From Ilex aquifolium (lineage: Eukaryota > Streptophyta > Magnoliopsida > Aquifoliales > Aquifoliaceae), in the NCBI GenBank assembly GCA_951799425.1, contig OX637402.1:2818001-2882000 (forward strand): a stretch of DNA of 64,000 bases, given 5' to 3'. A program made the position numbers and the translations under genes. Positions 34,563 through 46,028 of this stretch are shown piece by piece (within the stretch, counting starts at the first letter, position 1; each line of letters starts with the position of its first letter). The notes under the pieces are model-generated. The model worked only from the letters and a program-made list of their open reading frames with translations. It was not told the DNA's origin and ran no database searches.

Positions 34563-34615
34563 AGTTTATATAATAGGGGCCACCGTCCAGACGGTGGGAC
34601 TGCCGTCCGAACGGT
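34563..34615 (-). promoter_or_regulatory. Candidate internal promoter of ORF3
   Basis: A 34-bp motif at 34582-34615 matches the LTR hairpin motif with one or two changes but in the opposite orientation. A TATA-like sequence (TATTATATAAAC on the minus strand, 34564-34575) follows directly. Transcription starting about 30 bp downstream would give a leader of about 190 nt before the ATG at 34353. Confidence 0.55.
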
Positions 34616-34620
34616 ACCAA

Positions 34621-35022
34621 CTATCGGGTTTGGATGTTTTTCCTTTGCGTTTTGCTTGAATTTTTCCTGCAATGTGATTCTTCAATTTCCTGCAATACAC
34701 AAAATGTTCATAGATATTCATTCTAAAAAAACTTTTGCTCACCACTCTTTTTTTTGTGATCAAAAAATGGGTTTTTTAATTTTTTATTTGTTATTACTTA
34801 TTTACGGAATTGCCTACTTAAATTATAGTTATTTATATTTATGTACATTTTTAACTACTTATTCTTATACTTATATATATTTAGAAAAAACATGTACGTT
34901 TATACAAACACGTACATTTATAAAAATATGTACATTATACAAATATATACATGGTTTATTTTTATAACTAGATATATTATAGTTATGTATATACATATAT
35001 ACTTCTTCCAAAATTCTATTGA
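34621..35022 (-). other. Spacer between ORF3 and the small ORF (element 2)
   Basis: AT-rich DNA with TACATTTATA-like degenerate repeats (34840-35010). Part of it (CAATTTCCTGCAAT, about 34685) has a counterpart at 14230 in element 1. Plus-strand ORFs here are compositional. Confidence 0.5.
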
Positions 35023-35433
35023 TTATATTGTGTCGGAGTCAGAACTGTCTGGATCATTATTACCAGTGACTCGACCAACTTCATTTCGAACGTACTTGGT
35101 TAACATCGGGGTGGAGTAGGATGGCGCCTCAGGGTAGTCCTTACTCTGCCCATACCTAATCCACCGTAGTCGATCGGACGCTCGACTTGAAATCGGTTCC
35201 GCACATGGATTGTATTGTCTTAAATGTTCTGTTCGACCGCATCTGACACAACCACCGAGACGCTTTGCTCGTCTGTGTTTAGCATACGGACTTTTTCCGC
35301 ATAGTGGTTTTGGTTGGCTTTCAAATATTTCAAGATTTCTAACTCTTCTGGCTTTTTGCATGATCAGTGCGTGAACGTCTTTTGGAAGATGACGCAATAT
35401 AATGAAACTTAACCAAAATAGTTTTATATCCAT
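35023..35433 (-). CDS. Conserved small Cys-containing ORF of element 2, unknown function
   Basis: A 136-aa frame in element orientation between pol and ORF3. It has a hydrophobic N-terminus (KLFWLSFIILRHL), a basic middle (KARRVRNLEIF, AKHRRAKRLGG), the pattern CVRCGRTEHLRQYNPC, then LRWIRYGQSKDYPEAPSYS and an acidic tail (DPDSSDSD). The match to the element 1 copy extends over about 107 residues, including the Cys and His positions. I do not recognise a family. It could be a nucleic-acid-binding accessory protein or, less likely, a relic of an exon. Confidence 0.6.
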   Translation of the reverse strand: MDIKLFWLSFIILRHLPKDVHALIMQKARRVRNLEIFESQPKPLCGKSPYAKHRRAKRLGGCVRCGRTEHLRQYNPCAEPISSRASDRLRWIRYGQSKDYPEAPSYSTPMLTKYVRNEVGRVTGNNDPDSSDSDTI

Positions 35434-35521
35434 ACTGTATATTCTAGGTTTAGTTAAATATTAGATAAAAAGACTCTCTATCCGGTTCTTTAACGTCTGC
35501 CAGTCACAAAGACAAAATATA

Positions 35522-35589
<68 letters not shown>

Positions 35590-35808
35590 GATTATCTTGT
35601 TTAAAATAGAAGAGTTATTTTAAAAGTAAAAAGTAAATTCACATTCATACCTCCCCAATTTAAACTAATTACTAGTTGTGATGAAAGCACAGTAATCATC
35701 AACATTGATGGTAGACCCTTGCTTCACCAAGTAGGATTCTGGCTGTTACTCAAGCGGTTTCCTCTGTCAAAGAAATTACAATGAATTAGTAAGATTCAGT
35801 GCAAATTT
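35434..35808. other. Spacer with long (TA)n microsatellite
   Basis: It holds an uninterrupted TA run at about 35519-35586, the conserved CTCTCTATCCGGTTCTTTAA block at about 35472, and a short stretch before the end of integrase. Confidence 0.85.
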
Positions 35809-36332
35809 TCAAAGTAAATAGACAGGATCAGAAAGGTGTACATCAGTGATGTTTTGAGTAAAAGTTTCATAATACGGTTTAAGTCTTTGACCGTTTACTT
35901 TAAAGATAGTTCCAGTTACTGGATTTTCGATTTCAACTGCTCCGTAGTCAAATACTTGTTTGACGATGTAGGGACCTGTCCATCTTGATCTTAATTTACC
36001 TGGAAATAAACGAAGCTTTGCATTGTATAATAAAACTTTTTGAGATGGTTCGAAAGATTTTCGCATGATATTTTTATCATGGAAAATTTTTGTTCTTGAT
36101 TTTGCGATTTTAGTGTTTTCATATGCTTCGTTTCGTAATTCTTCTAATTCATTGATTTGCAATTTTCGAGCTATTCCAGCCTTGTCTAAATCAAAATTCA
36201 TTGTTTTAATTGCCCAATATGCTCGATGTTCCAATTCTACAGGGAGATGACATGGTTTTCCGTACACTAGTCTATAAGGAGACATTCCTAAAATAGTTTT
36301 ATATGCAGTACGGTATGCCCACAGTGCATCAG
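35809..36332 (-). pseudogene. Integrase C-terminus of element 2 (after a one-base frameshift)
   Basis: The open frame 35809-36285 starts inside integrase ([17 protein letters not shown]) and carries the C-terminal module ([17 protein letters not shown]). It is homologous to the end of Athila-type pol. The upstream pol frame stops at 36333. Reading across the junction, the loss of one A in the A run at about 36345 explains the shift. The original protein was therefore continuous. Confidence 0.85.
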
Positions 36333-39300
36333 TTAATCGTAAAGACCAATCTTTCGATCTGGGTTTACTGTCTTTTCTAAGATGTATTTTATTTCTCTAT
36401 TGACTAATTCAGCTTGGCCACTGGTCTGCGGATGGTATGGGGTGGATATTTTGTGTGAAATGGAATATTTTTTCATGAGGTTTTCAAAAATTTTATTGCA
36501 AAAATGTAATCCACCGTCGCTTATAATGGTGCGAGGAATTCCAAATCTAGAAAGAATATTTTCTTTTAAAAATCTGATCACTGTTTTATGATCATTATTT
36601 CGACAAGGAACTGCCTCGATCCATTTAGAGACATAGTCAACTGCGACCAGAATATATAGATAGCCAAACGATGGGGGAAACGGACCCATAAAATCGATGC
36701 CCCAGCAATCAAAAATTTCAATAATTAAAATAGGGTTTAGAGGCATCATGTTTCTTTTTGAAATATTTCCCATTCTTTGACATCTGTCACAGTTTAAACA
36801 AAAGATATGTATATCTTTAAAAAGTGTTGGCCAATAAAATCCACACTGCATGATTTTTGCAGCGGTTTTTCTTGAAGCGAAATGGCCTCCGCATGCTTCA
36901 GAGTGGCAGAACTGAATTACTTGATTTATTTCATGATTAGGTATACAACGCCTTATTCTTTGATCTTTACAATATTTAAACAAATAAGGGTCATCCCAGA
37001 AAAAATTACGTACTTCCCTTAGGAATTTGTTTGTATCAGATTTAGTGTAATTAGGAGGTATAGCTCCAGTGGCTAGATAGTTAGCTATATCCGCATACCA
37101 TGGTACTTCTGCTATTGCGAAAAGTTGTTCGTCTGGAAATGTTTCTTTGATTGGAATTGGTTCTTCTTTTATTTCGTAGTTTAATCTTGACAAGTGATCT
37201 GCTACTACGTTTTCTACTCCCTTTTTATCTTTGATTATAAGATCAAATTCTTGGAGTAATAGTATCCATCGCAGGAGACGTGGTTTAGTGTCTTTCTTTG
37301 TGAGTAGATATTTTAGGGCTGCATGATCTGTAAATACCACAATAGACGACCCCACCAGATATGAACGAAATTTATCTAAAGCAAATACGACTGCAAGTAG
37401 TTCTTTTTCTGTGGTTGAATAGTTTATTTGGGTATCATTTAAGGTTTTGCTTGCATAATAGATCACGTATGGTTTTTTGTCTTTTCTTTGCCCTAATACA
37501 ACTCCTACTGCATAGTCACTTGCGTCACACATTATTTCAAAGGGTAAGGACCAATCAGGAGATTGCATAATAGGTGCAGAAATAAGCATGTCTTTTAATT
37601 TGTTAAATGCGGATTGACATGTCTCACTCCATTCAAATGATGTATCTTTGCATATAGGCTTAGAGATTGAACTAAAATTTTTTATAAATCTTCTGTAGAA
37701 TCCTGCATGGCCTAAAAATGAGCGAATGTCTTTTACTGTTTTTGGTGGAGGCAGGTTTGCTATTAGATCGATTTTTGACTTATCTACTTCGATTCCTTTT
37801 TTGGAGACTATGTGGCCTAAAACAATACCTTGTGTTACCATAAAATGACATTTTTCCCAGTTTAGGACAAGGTTTGTTTCCTCACATCGAATGAGAACTT
37901 TTTCTAGATTTTCTAGACAGAGTTGAAATGAATTTCCATATACTGAAAAATCGTCCATGAAGACTTCTAAATATTTTTCTACCATATCACTGAATATACT
38001 CAACATGCAACGTTGGAAGGTAGCTGGTGCATTACAAAGTCCGAATGGCATTCGTTTATATGCAAAGGTACCAAAGGGACATGTAAAAGTGGTTTTTTCT
38101 TGATCATCTATTGCAATTTCAATTTGGTTGTAGCCTGAATATCCATCCAAAAAGCAATAGTATGCATGCCCAGCTATTCTTTCTAAGACTTGATCTAAGA
38201 ATGGTAATGGAAAATGATCTTTCCTAGTAAGAGAGTTTAATTTTCTGTAATCAATACATACTCGCCAGCCTGTGACTGTACGCATTGGGACTAATTCATT
38301 TTCCTTATTTTGTATTACAGTGATTCCTGATTTCTTTGGAACGACTTGTGTAGGACTAACCCATTTGCTGTCAGATATAGGATAGATGATTTTTGCATCT
38401 AATAGTTTGAGTATTTCATTGCGAACGACTTCTTTTAGATATGGGTTTAGTCTTCTTTGCATTTGACGAGATGGTTTAGCATTTTCTTCCAGGTATATAC
38501 AGTGAGTGCATAGGAGTGGACTTATACCTTTGATATCTGCTATTGTCCATCCAAGGACATTTTGATGATTTTTCAGTACTTCTGTTAATTCTTTTTCTTG
38601 TCTTTCAGATAAGTTTGCTGATATGATTACCGGATGAATTTTATTTTTTTCTAGAAAAACGTATTTTAGATTGGTTGGGAGTGGTTTTAAGTCTGTCTTA
38701 GCAATTTTTATGTTTGGTGCTACGGGTTCAGATATTGGTAATTTTTCACCTGGTGGATTTTCCACAGATTTATCTTCAGATTCGGTATCAGATATTGATT
38801 GTAACTCAAATATATCTTCTTCTTTTTTTAGAAAAGTGTTTTCAAAGAAACTTTGAGTCAGTGTATTAACACAATTTGTTTCAAAGGGTTCTTCTTCATC
38901 ACTTTCTTCTTCTCTAGGTCGTTTTAAGCTGTTAAACACATTTAATTCTATGGTCATGTTTCCAAATGATAATTTCATTATTCCGTTCCTACAGTTTATT
39001 ACGGCATTTGATGTGGCTAGGAACGGGCGGCCCAAGATTAGAGGTATGGATCTAGATGTTTCGTAAGTTGGTTCTGTGTCTATGACAATAAAATCTGCTG
39101 GAAAATAGAATTGATCCACTTGAATAATAATATCTTCCACAATTCCTCTTGGAACTCTGATCGATCTATCTGCTAGTTGTAATATGACCTTGCAAGGTTT
39201 TAGTTCACTTAAGCCTAGCTGGGTATAGACGGAATATGGCATTAGATTACAACTAGATCCGAGGTCTAATAAGGCTCGATTGATTCGAAAATTTCCAATG

Positions 39301-40108
39301 ATACATGGAACTGTTGGATTACCAGGGTCTTTGTATTTAAGAAGAGTTTCATGTTGTATGATAGTGTTAACTTGTTCAGTTAAAAATGCCTTTTTTGGTA
39401 CATTAGTTCTTCTTTTTCTTGTACAAAGATCTTTTAGAAATTTAGCATATGCTGGAACTCGTTTAATTGCATCTAGTAATGGAATGTTAAGTTTGACTTG
39501 TTTAAATATTTCCAAGATCTCAGCTTGATCTTTTTCGGATGTGAGTTTCTTAATTCTTTGGGGGAAAGGTAAAGGGATTGGACATGGTTGATCTTTTTCC
39601 TTTTCTGGTTCTGATTGTTTTGAAGGTTCTGGTTCAAGGGGTTCATTTACCGGAATCGATTTACGTATGTTCTTTGCAATTTTAGGTTTGATGGTTTTAT
39701 TTATGATTTTCCCACTTCTTAGTGTTGTAATAGATTGTACTTGGCTTGGGGAAGGATCAGAAGTCACAGAATTAATTTGATTTTGATTTTGTGGAGGTTT
39801 TGGTTGGGAGGGAAATTTTCCTTTTTCGGGTATACTGAGGGATTGAGTCAGTTTAGCTAAATGACCCTTGATATCTTCAATACTCTGGGAAGTTTGAGTT
39901 TTAAATTCGTTAAAAACTTGAGTTGTTTGGTTATTAAAACTCATCTGATTTTGAATAAATTGGTTCATTGTGTCTTCGAGAGTTCTTTTATGTGGGGGTT
40001 GATATGGTTGGTATTGTTGTTGTTGATTTTGTGCCTGTGGTGGTCCTTGTGTTTGATTTGTGGGTTGCGTGTTTCTCCAACTAAAATTCGGATGATTTCT
40101 CCATCCTG
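36333..40108 (-). CDS. Gag C-terminus, protease, RT, RNase H and integrase of element 2
   Basis: The frame is open from the inversion edge at 40108; the first internal Met is at 39968 and the numbering below starts there. Protease-like DLGSS at 235-239 and ILGRPFLA near 311. RT about 520-690, with [18 protein letters not shown] and FMDDFSVYG (both Asp present). RNase H about 808-930 ([24 protein letters not shown]). Integrase zinc finger His1022, His1029, Cys1060, Cys1063; catalytic Asp1092, Asp1151, Glu1187. The RT resembles the Athila clade. All catalytic residues are in place, so this is the best-preserved pol in the window, but it lacks an N-terminal gag in its own orientation and is frameshifted near 36345. 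Similarity to element 1 over the shared gag-PR part is about 75% by eye. Confidence 0.9.
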
Positions 40109-40913
40109 TTTCGCTTTTCCAGAAGACGCTCCAAACATTAATATTAAATCAGGAACTATCCAGTTACTACCCCAATTCCATGGTTTGGAAGATGAAAATC
40201 CCTACATTCATATGAAAGAATTTGAAGAAGTCTGTGGAACGTTGCAAGATAACTCTGAAATGGTCAAACTAAAATTATTCTCATTTTCTTTAAAAGATAA
40301 AGCAAAACAATGGCTTAACACCTTAAGAGCCAACTCCATCACAAATTGGCAAACTTTACAGACTGAGTTCTTTAAAAAATTCTTTCCTATACATCGTACT
40401 AACACGTTAAGACGTAAAATCATGAACTTTTCTATAAAAGAAAATGAAACTTTTTATCAATGCTGGGAAAGATTCAAAGATCTTCTCCAAGCCTGTCCAC
40501 ATCATGCATTCGAAGATTGGACCTTAGTCGGATTCTTTTATGATGCACTCCCATCTGCAATGCGACAGTTTGTTGAAATGATGGCACAGGGGGAGTTCAT
40601 GAATAAAAGACCCGAAGAAGCATTCCAATTCTTCGATACTATTTCGGAAAGTTCCCAAATGTGGGACTCGACTTCACCTAACATAATAGAAAATAAGCCA
40701 TCTACATCTGAAAGAGGAAAATATGTATTAAAAGAAGATGATGATCTAAGAGCTAAAATTGCTAGTTTATCTCGAAAACTAGAAGCTCTAGAAATGAAAA
40801 AACTAAAACAAGTGTCTGTTGTAACAACTACTGAACAAATATGTGAAATTTGTGCGTTGTCAGGACATCCTGCAGCAGAATGTCCAACTATACCTGCATT
40901 CAAAGAAGTTATG
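40109..40913 (+). pseudogene. Inverted gag capsid segment
   Basis: On the plus strand this encodes gag residues corresponding to 70-337 of the element 1 protein ([10 protein letters not shown] ... AFKEVM), including the capsid domain and zinc knuckle CEICALSGHPAAEC. Only a few residues differ from element 1. It is opposite in direction to the pol it adjoins. The left edge lies in CCATCCTG, shared by both joined sequences. The right edge runs straight into the TG end of LTR4. The longer open frame starting at 39861 is an accidental fusion with antisense pol. Confidence 0.9.
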
Positions 40914-42562
40914 TGATTAACCTAATTAATATGTAAATTAAAAAAATCAAAAAACTCGAATTAGTATAATGAACGCACTAAAAATAAGTACTTAGAGTGA
41001 ATTAGGGTTTGTGCGGGAATGATACTAATTGTAACATTTTATTTAAAAGTTGCAGGACAAATGCTGAATAAACACAAGATGCAGGAGCAATGTCAAGAGA
41101 ATGGAACATTGGAGGCCAAAGTGTAAATAACCATACGTGAAGAGTCAGCATGCATGCAAGTGGATTTTCCAGCAAAGCACCACCGTCCAGACGGTGGGAC
41201 TGCCGTCCGGACGGTCACCCTTGTCAGACATAAGTTGATCTCCTTGCCCACTTGCCTTCCCACGCCTATAAATAGGCTTCTCCACTTCAGCTTCAGAAGG
41301 CCGGACCAGAAGGAGAAATTAAGAAAGGAACTGAGAGAGATACGAGAGGAGTCTGAGAGTTCTGAAGCTTGTCCAAGCAAGTCAGAAGAGAGAAAAAGAG
41401 AGAAAGAAAAGAGAGAAAAGAAAAGAGAAAGCACGTTCCGGTCCGTGTTATATTTCAGTCCTACGTCCTGTACTGTTCTATTTTCATTGTATCTTTCCAT
41501 TCGGATAGTTGAACTGCTGCCACTTTTTTATCTTAATCGAGCATAAGAGTGGTTGTGTTTCAATCGTTCCCTGCGAAAGACATTTAAATTCCGCACTTTA
41601 CTTTCTGTTATAATGACAACTGCTAGCTCTCCTTGCTTGTCTATAGCAATGGAGCGTGAGTAGTTCCGTATATCCTCCGGTTCGAGGGGAACACATGTAT
41701 AATATTGGTCTGTTTATGGAATTGCTGATGTTTTATTTATACGTTTATTATATATATGAGACGGGCCAGCTAGAATGACCCCGGCGTTCCTACCGGTATG
41801 GTTAATCCTCCACCGGAATGCTGAGGAAGTTCCACTGACGCCTGGTATTACTATATATAATAATATTGCCTGCTAGAATAACCCCGGTGATCCTATCGGT
41901 ATGGCTAGTCCTCCACTGGAATGCTGAGGAAATTCTACTGTCAATATATATATTACAAGATAACCTATTGAATAATTCAAGTATTCTGTTGGAATGACTT
42001 CACTTTCTGGGTGACATATCTAAATACAGTTAGTCTAAGAAGCGGCTGTATTATGATTAACTACCACCGGTTGACCTGACAAGTTACCGGAAGATAGTCT
42101 ATACCACCTGCGGATTCTGCTTGAATTAATCAATTGGACATCTATAACCAGTGTAGCCTAAGGAGCAGCTGAGTTATAATATATTACTACCACAATGAGC
42201 TTAAGAAGCTATTGTGTTCTTATTTGTATACATCAGACCTGCCGATTGACTTACCAGTAAAATGGAAGTTAATTGATGTAAGGTAGCAATTCCATAATAC
42301 GACTAATCTAACGCATGTGGGATCCTTGAACTGAAGGATATCTTTTATATTTCTGTCATTAATCTACTTTACTTACGCATTTCATTATTGTTGCAATTTA
42401 ATTCCGTCTTTTACTTAAGTTAAGTTACTCAAACAGACTAAGCTCACACCACAAGCTATCAAACATCAAACTACCCTAAACAACCTTTTTATGGCTTTAT
42501 TTTTATTTTATTGTTTTTATTTTATCTTTAACCTCTAATTACTAAAACTCTCTGTGGGATCG
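40914..42562 (+). repeat. LTR4: inverted Athila LTR, truncated
   Basis: It starts with the intact outer end TGATTAACC and runs in plus orientation to GGGATCGAT, about 70 bases short of the full inner end. The sequence is nearly identical to LTR3. Hairpin motif at 41182-41215 and TATA box near 41265. It is not preceded by a normal polypurine tract, since gag is joined directly. Confidence 0.9.
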
Positions 42563-42612
42563 ATCCCCGGCAACGGCGCCAAAAACTTGATTCGCACTTT
42601 TTAGTGTGTCTG
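42563..42612 (-). repeat. Asp-tRNA PBS and 25-bp remnant of the 5' LTR of element 2
   Basis: After the inverted LTR the orientation returns to minus: PBS (complement of CCCCGGCAACGGCGCCA), the same six-base spacer as in element 1, then the LTR start TGATTCGCACTTTTT up to GTGTGTCTG. The rest of this LTR is gone, and copia-type sequence follows. Confidence 0.85.
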
Positions 42613-43031
42613 ACGATCCTCTCTTCTATCTGGCTAGGCTTGGGTATTTATAGGAGAGTATACACTAAAAATCCTCTCATTTAATCCACCAATTACGGCT
42701 CTTTAAAATCCCAGTAGATCAGCTTTCCAAAAGAGTCCTTGTAGCAGAAATACACTAATCTACCGGTAGGAAGCATAAAACGAATTACCGATATAACTAC
42801 TCTCTGTTTAAGACGAACTAGTAGCTCTTCACAGCTACTGGTAGAACAACCTTATGTTTAAGACCTACCGATATAACAGTATCAACCTACCTGTAGCAAA
42901 GGTTTCTGTTTCACTTCTACTCCGCAACCATATCTTTGAGGCGGCTTAGTTTTCCTCCTTTCTCTGTCCATGACAAGCATGTACCCTTGTTGCTGCAAAG
43001 CCGCATTAAAGTCTTGTTCCTCATTTTCATC
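42613..43031 (-). other. Truncated 3' part of copia element (coding relic and unknown sequence)
   Basis: 42900-43031 continues the copia reading frame (QQGYMLVMDRER, RKTKPPQRYG), which lies before RT in this family. From 42613 to about 42900 I see no coding homology. It includes two CTACCGGTAGG-like motifs and a TATTTATAG, so it could be an LTR piece or filler. RT and RNase H are missing. Confidence 0.5.
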
Positions 43032-45310
43032 TTACCTGATTTGGACATCATCTTGCAAATCTTTTTGCAAGTCATTTGGAACTTCCATTTCAAGCTCCAC
43101 CAATTTATTGACACCATGGTCTTTTCCAGTATCAAGAGACTCCTCATTCTTGGGTTTAAGCATATCAAACTCATTAAATGTCACGTCACTGCTGATGATA
43201 CATTTGGGTGGTTTAGCATCTGCACACCACAATCTATAACCTTTCACCCTATCTACGTATCCTAGAAATATGCATTTCCCTGCCCTCGGCTCAAGTTTAC
43301 CATCATTTATATGAGCATAAGCAGGACAACCGAACACTTTTAAATCAGTGTAATTTGTAGGAGACCTAGACCAAACCTCTTCAGGAGTCTTGTACTCGAT
43401 AGCTGTCGATGGAAACCTATTAACAAGATAACAAGCTGTATTAACAACTTCAGCCCAGAACTTCTTGGATAAACCAGCATTTGAGAGCATGCATCGTGCT
43501 CTCTCCAATGGAGTTTTGTTCATTCGTTCTACAACCTCATTTTGTTGTGGTGTTTTCTTATCGTGTGGTGTCTCACGATTCCTTCACTTTTGTAGAACTC
43601 ATTGAAAGCACCTCCACAGAATTCCATGTCATTGTCAATTCGCAAGTGCTTGATCTATTTATCTATCTGCTTCTCAATCATAGTCTTCCATTGTTTGAGC
43701 TATACAAAGACGTCATTCTTGTGCTTGAAGATAAATATCCAAGCCTTCTAAGAATAGTCATTGATGAAGGTCAACATATACCTTCCACCACCAAGAGAGG
43801 GAACACAAAAGGGTCCCCAAAGGTCAGAATGGATATAATCCAAAGTACCCTTGGTCCAATGTATAGTCGTACTGAAATTTACTCTACACTACTTTCCAAA
43901 TATGCAATGCTCATAAAATTCCAACTTTCCAATCTTCTGGACACACAACAAACCTTGCTTGCTTAACAAATCTAGTCCTCTCTCACTCATATGCCCTAAT
44001 CGTATATGCCATAACCTGGCAGTTTCTGAGCTTGAATCTAAACATGAAGCTGCGATAGCGGCACCTGTCATTGTGCTACTCTATGGCAAATACATGCCAT
44101 TTGCTTCTGCTCTTTCATCACAACAAAAGCACCTTTAAAAATCATCATGACTCCACCTCTAGCTTTATACGTATAGTCATTGGACGCAAGCATACCCAAG
44201 GAAATAAGTTTTTCCTCAGATCTAGAATGTGTTTGACATCTGTAAGAGTCTTCACTATACCATCAAACATCTTGATCTGTATTGTTCCTATCCCAACAAC
44301 TTTATAGGCTATATTGTTTCCCATTAGGACCTTACCACCATCAATTGATTGATAGGTGGCAAACTAGTCTTGATTGGGACACATATGATAAGAACAACCC
44401 GAATCAAGAATCCATTCATCACCTGAGCTGCTAGTTGAACATGCAAGAACATCAGAATCAACGAAACTTTCTTCTGCAACACTGGCAATGTTTCCAGAGT
44501 TTGAGTCTTCAATCTTTATTTTGTCTTTACGCTTCGAACAGTCTTTTACTAATATGTCTTTCCTTGTGACAGTGAAAGCATTTAACTTTTCTAAATCCAC
44601 CTTTAGATTTAGATCGACCCCTGGTACTTAAGCCTTTCTCCATTTATCGTCCTCTTGCAACCAAACCTTTGCTTGAGCTTCCGTCTCTATTTTCAAACAC
44701 CCTTCTCTTTCACTCTTTTGAGTTCAAGGCTGCCTTAACATCTTCCATGGAAAGAGACTCTCTACCATACATCATGGTATCGACAAAATGTTCGTGCGAG
44801 GTTGGTGAAGAACACATGAGAATCATGGCTTGTACTTCATCATTGAGTGTAAAATCGATGTTCTTCAGATCTAACATAATTTTATTATACTCGTCAAGAT
44901 GGTCATTGGCAGGTGTACCTTCTTGCATCTGGAGGGTGGACTACCGTTTTAACAAATACAAACGGATTGTAAGAGACTTTATCATGTATAGGCTCTCCAA
45001 CTTTAGCCACATACCTGCAACCATAATTTCGTCAGCAACTTCCCATAACACCTCATTGTTAAGGCTCGATGTGATAGCCCTATGAGCCTTTGCATGGATG
45101 TCTTTCTTTTTTGTCGTCTGATATGCATCTCTTTTCTCTAATTTTTTATTTCTTTTCTCTATGGCTTTCAGCAATCCTTATTGAACCAACAAGGCACGCA
45201 TCTTTAAACGCTACATGCTAAAATTGTTGCTTCCGTTGAACTTTTCTATCTTAGAAGTAACGATTCAAAATCTTGGAAGCCATTGTAAAATCTCAAAATC
45301 AAAATTTCGG
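43032..45310 (-). pseudogene. Ty1/copia gag-protease-integrase relic
   Basis: The parts lie in copia order on the minus strand. A gag start (MASKIL, KFNGSNNF) carries stops near 45230-45310, with gag continuing to 44710. The protease has DSGCSYHM (44364-44600). The pre-integrase zinc region reads WHIRLGHMSERGL (43889-44071). The integrase core is in broken frames (HSDLWGPF near 43845, YMLTFINDYSR), then TPQQNEVVERMNKT and the C-terminal GCPAYAHI, KCIFLGYV (43032-43523). Frameshifts and stops break it in several places. RT and RNase H are absent. It encodes no complete enzyme. Confidence 0.85.
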
Positions 45311-45480
45311 CAAAATCGAAATGTTGGTGTCGATTAATAGTTCTAGGTGAATAGTGTTGGGTGAATAGTACCCAGGCCCACCGGCTGTGAGTAGTGTCGA
45401 TGAATAATATTTGGGCCCACTAATAGTGTTCGGCCCCATCGATAGTGTCTAGGGCCACCAACAATGCTCTGATACTAATT
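45311..45480 (-). other. Copia leader with PBS
   Basis: 45466-45480 is a slightly altered complement of the initiator Met tRNA end (minus: TTAGTATCAGAGC), next to the LTR. The leader between it and gag contains several degenerate copies of an ATAGTGTT...GGGCCCA motif. Confidence 0.7.
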
Positions 45481-46028
45481 TGTTGTGATGGACCCACGAT
45501 TAGAGTACCGAGATAGACAATAAAGTGACAAGAAATAGATAAATAAGGTACACACAAATAGACACCAAATATTTACCTGGTTCGGCTATTGCCTACGTCC
45601 ACGACAAACAACAATCGAATGTTTTCACTATGGAGTAAAACAACATTACAAGAACAACTGTTTTTTGTCTTGCTAGTACTCACTCCTACAAGAGAGAATG
45701 TACTCTGATCTCATTGATATCACTTACATATCACTCAACTCTCAGATAACTCACAGCTCTCTACACTCAGAAAAGCTTCTGATATCCAATGCTTTCAACC
45801 AAGCCTGTGCACCCCTTTATATAGTAATTCTGGAGAGGAAACATCCAAGCCATCAGATGGGCAATCAGATTTGCGCGTGATTAAGCCACTAGACAAGTTG
45901 CTTGATAATTCATGCGGAGATAATTCATTCAAAGCCTTCACCTAACCTTGACTTTTGTGCTATCTTCATTCCAGGCCACAAAGGCCAAGGCCTTCGGGCA
46001 GCTTTTTCAACAGAGGTCACAAACAACA
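45481..46028 (-). repeat. 5' LTR of the copia element
   Basis: About 548 bp, minus-strand ends TGTTGTTTGTGACC and ATCACAACA, bordered by the PBS. A TATA box (CTATATAAAGG) lies near 45814-45825. Only one copy is present, so the outer end rests on the TG/CA rule. Confidence 0.65.

Noticed and set aside
33226..34620. ORF3 as an envelope protein
   Set aside because: No signal peptide, membrane segment or protease site is visible. The sequence resembles the plant transposon-protein family instead.
39861..40916. A 351-codon plus-strand ORF
   Set aside because: Its first 85 codons are antisense to gag-pol; only 40109 onward is real gag sequence, created by the inversion.
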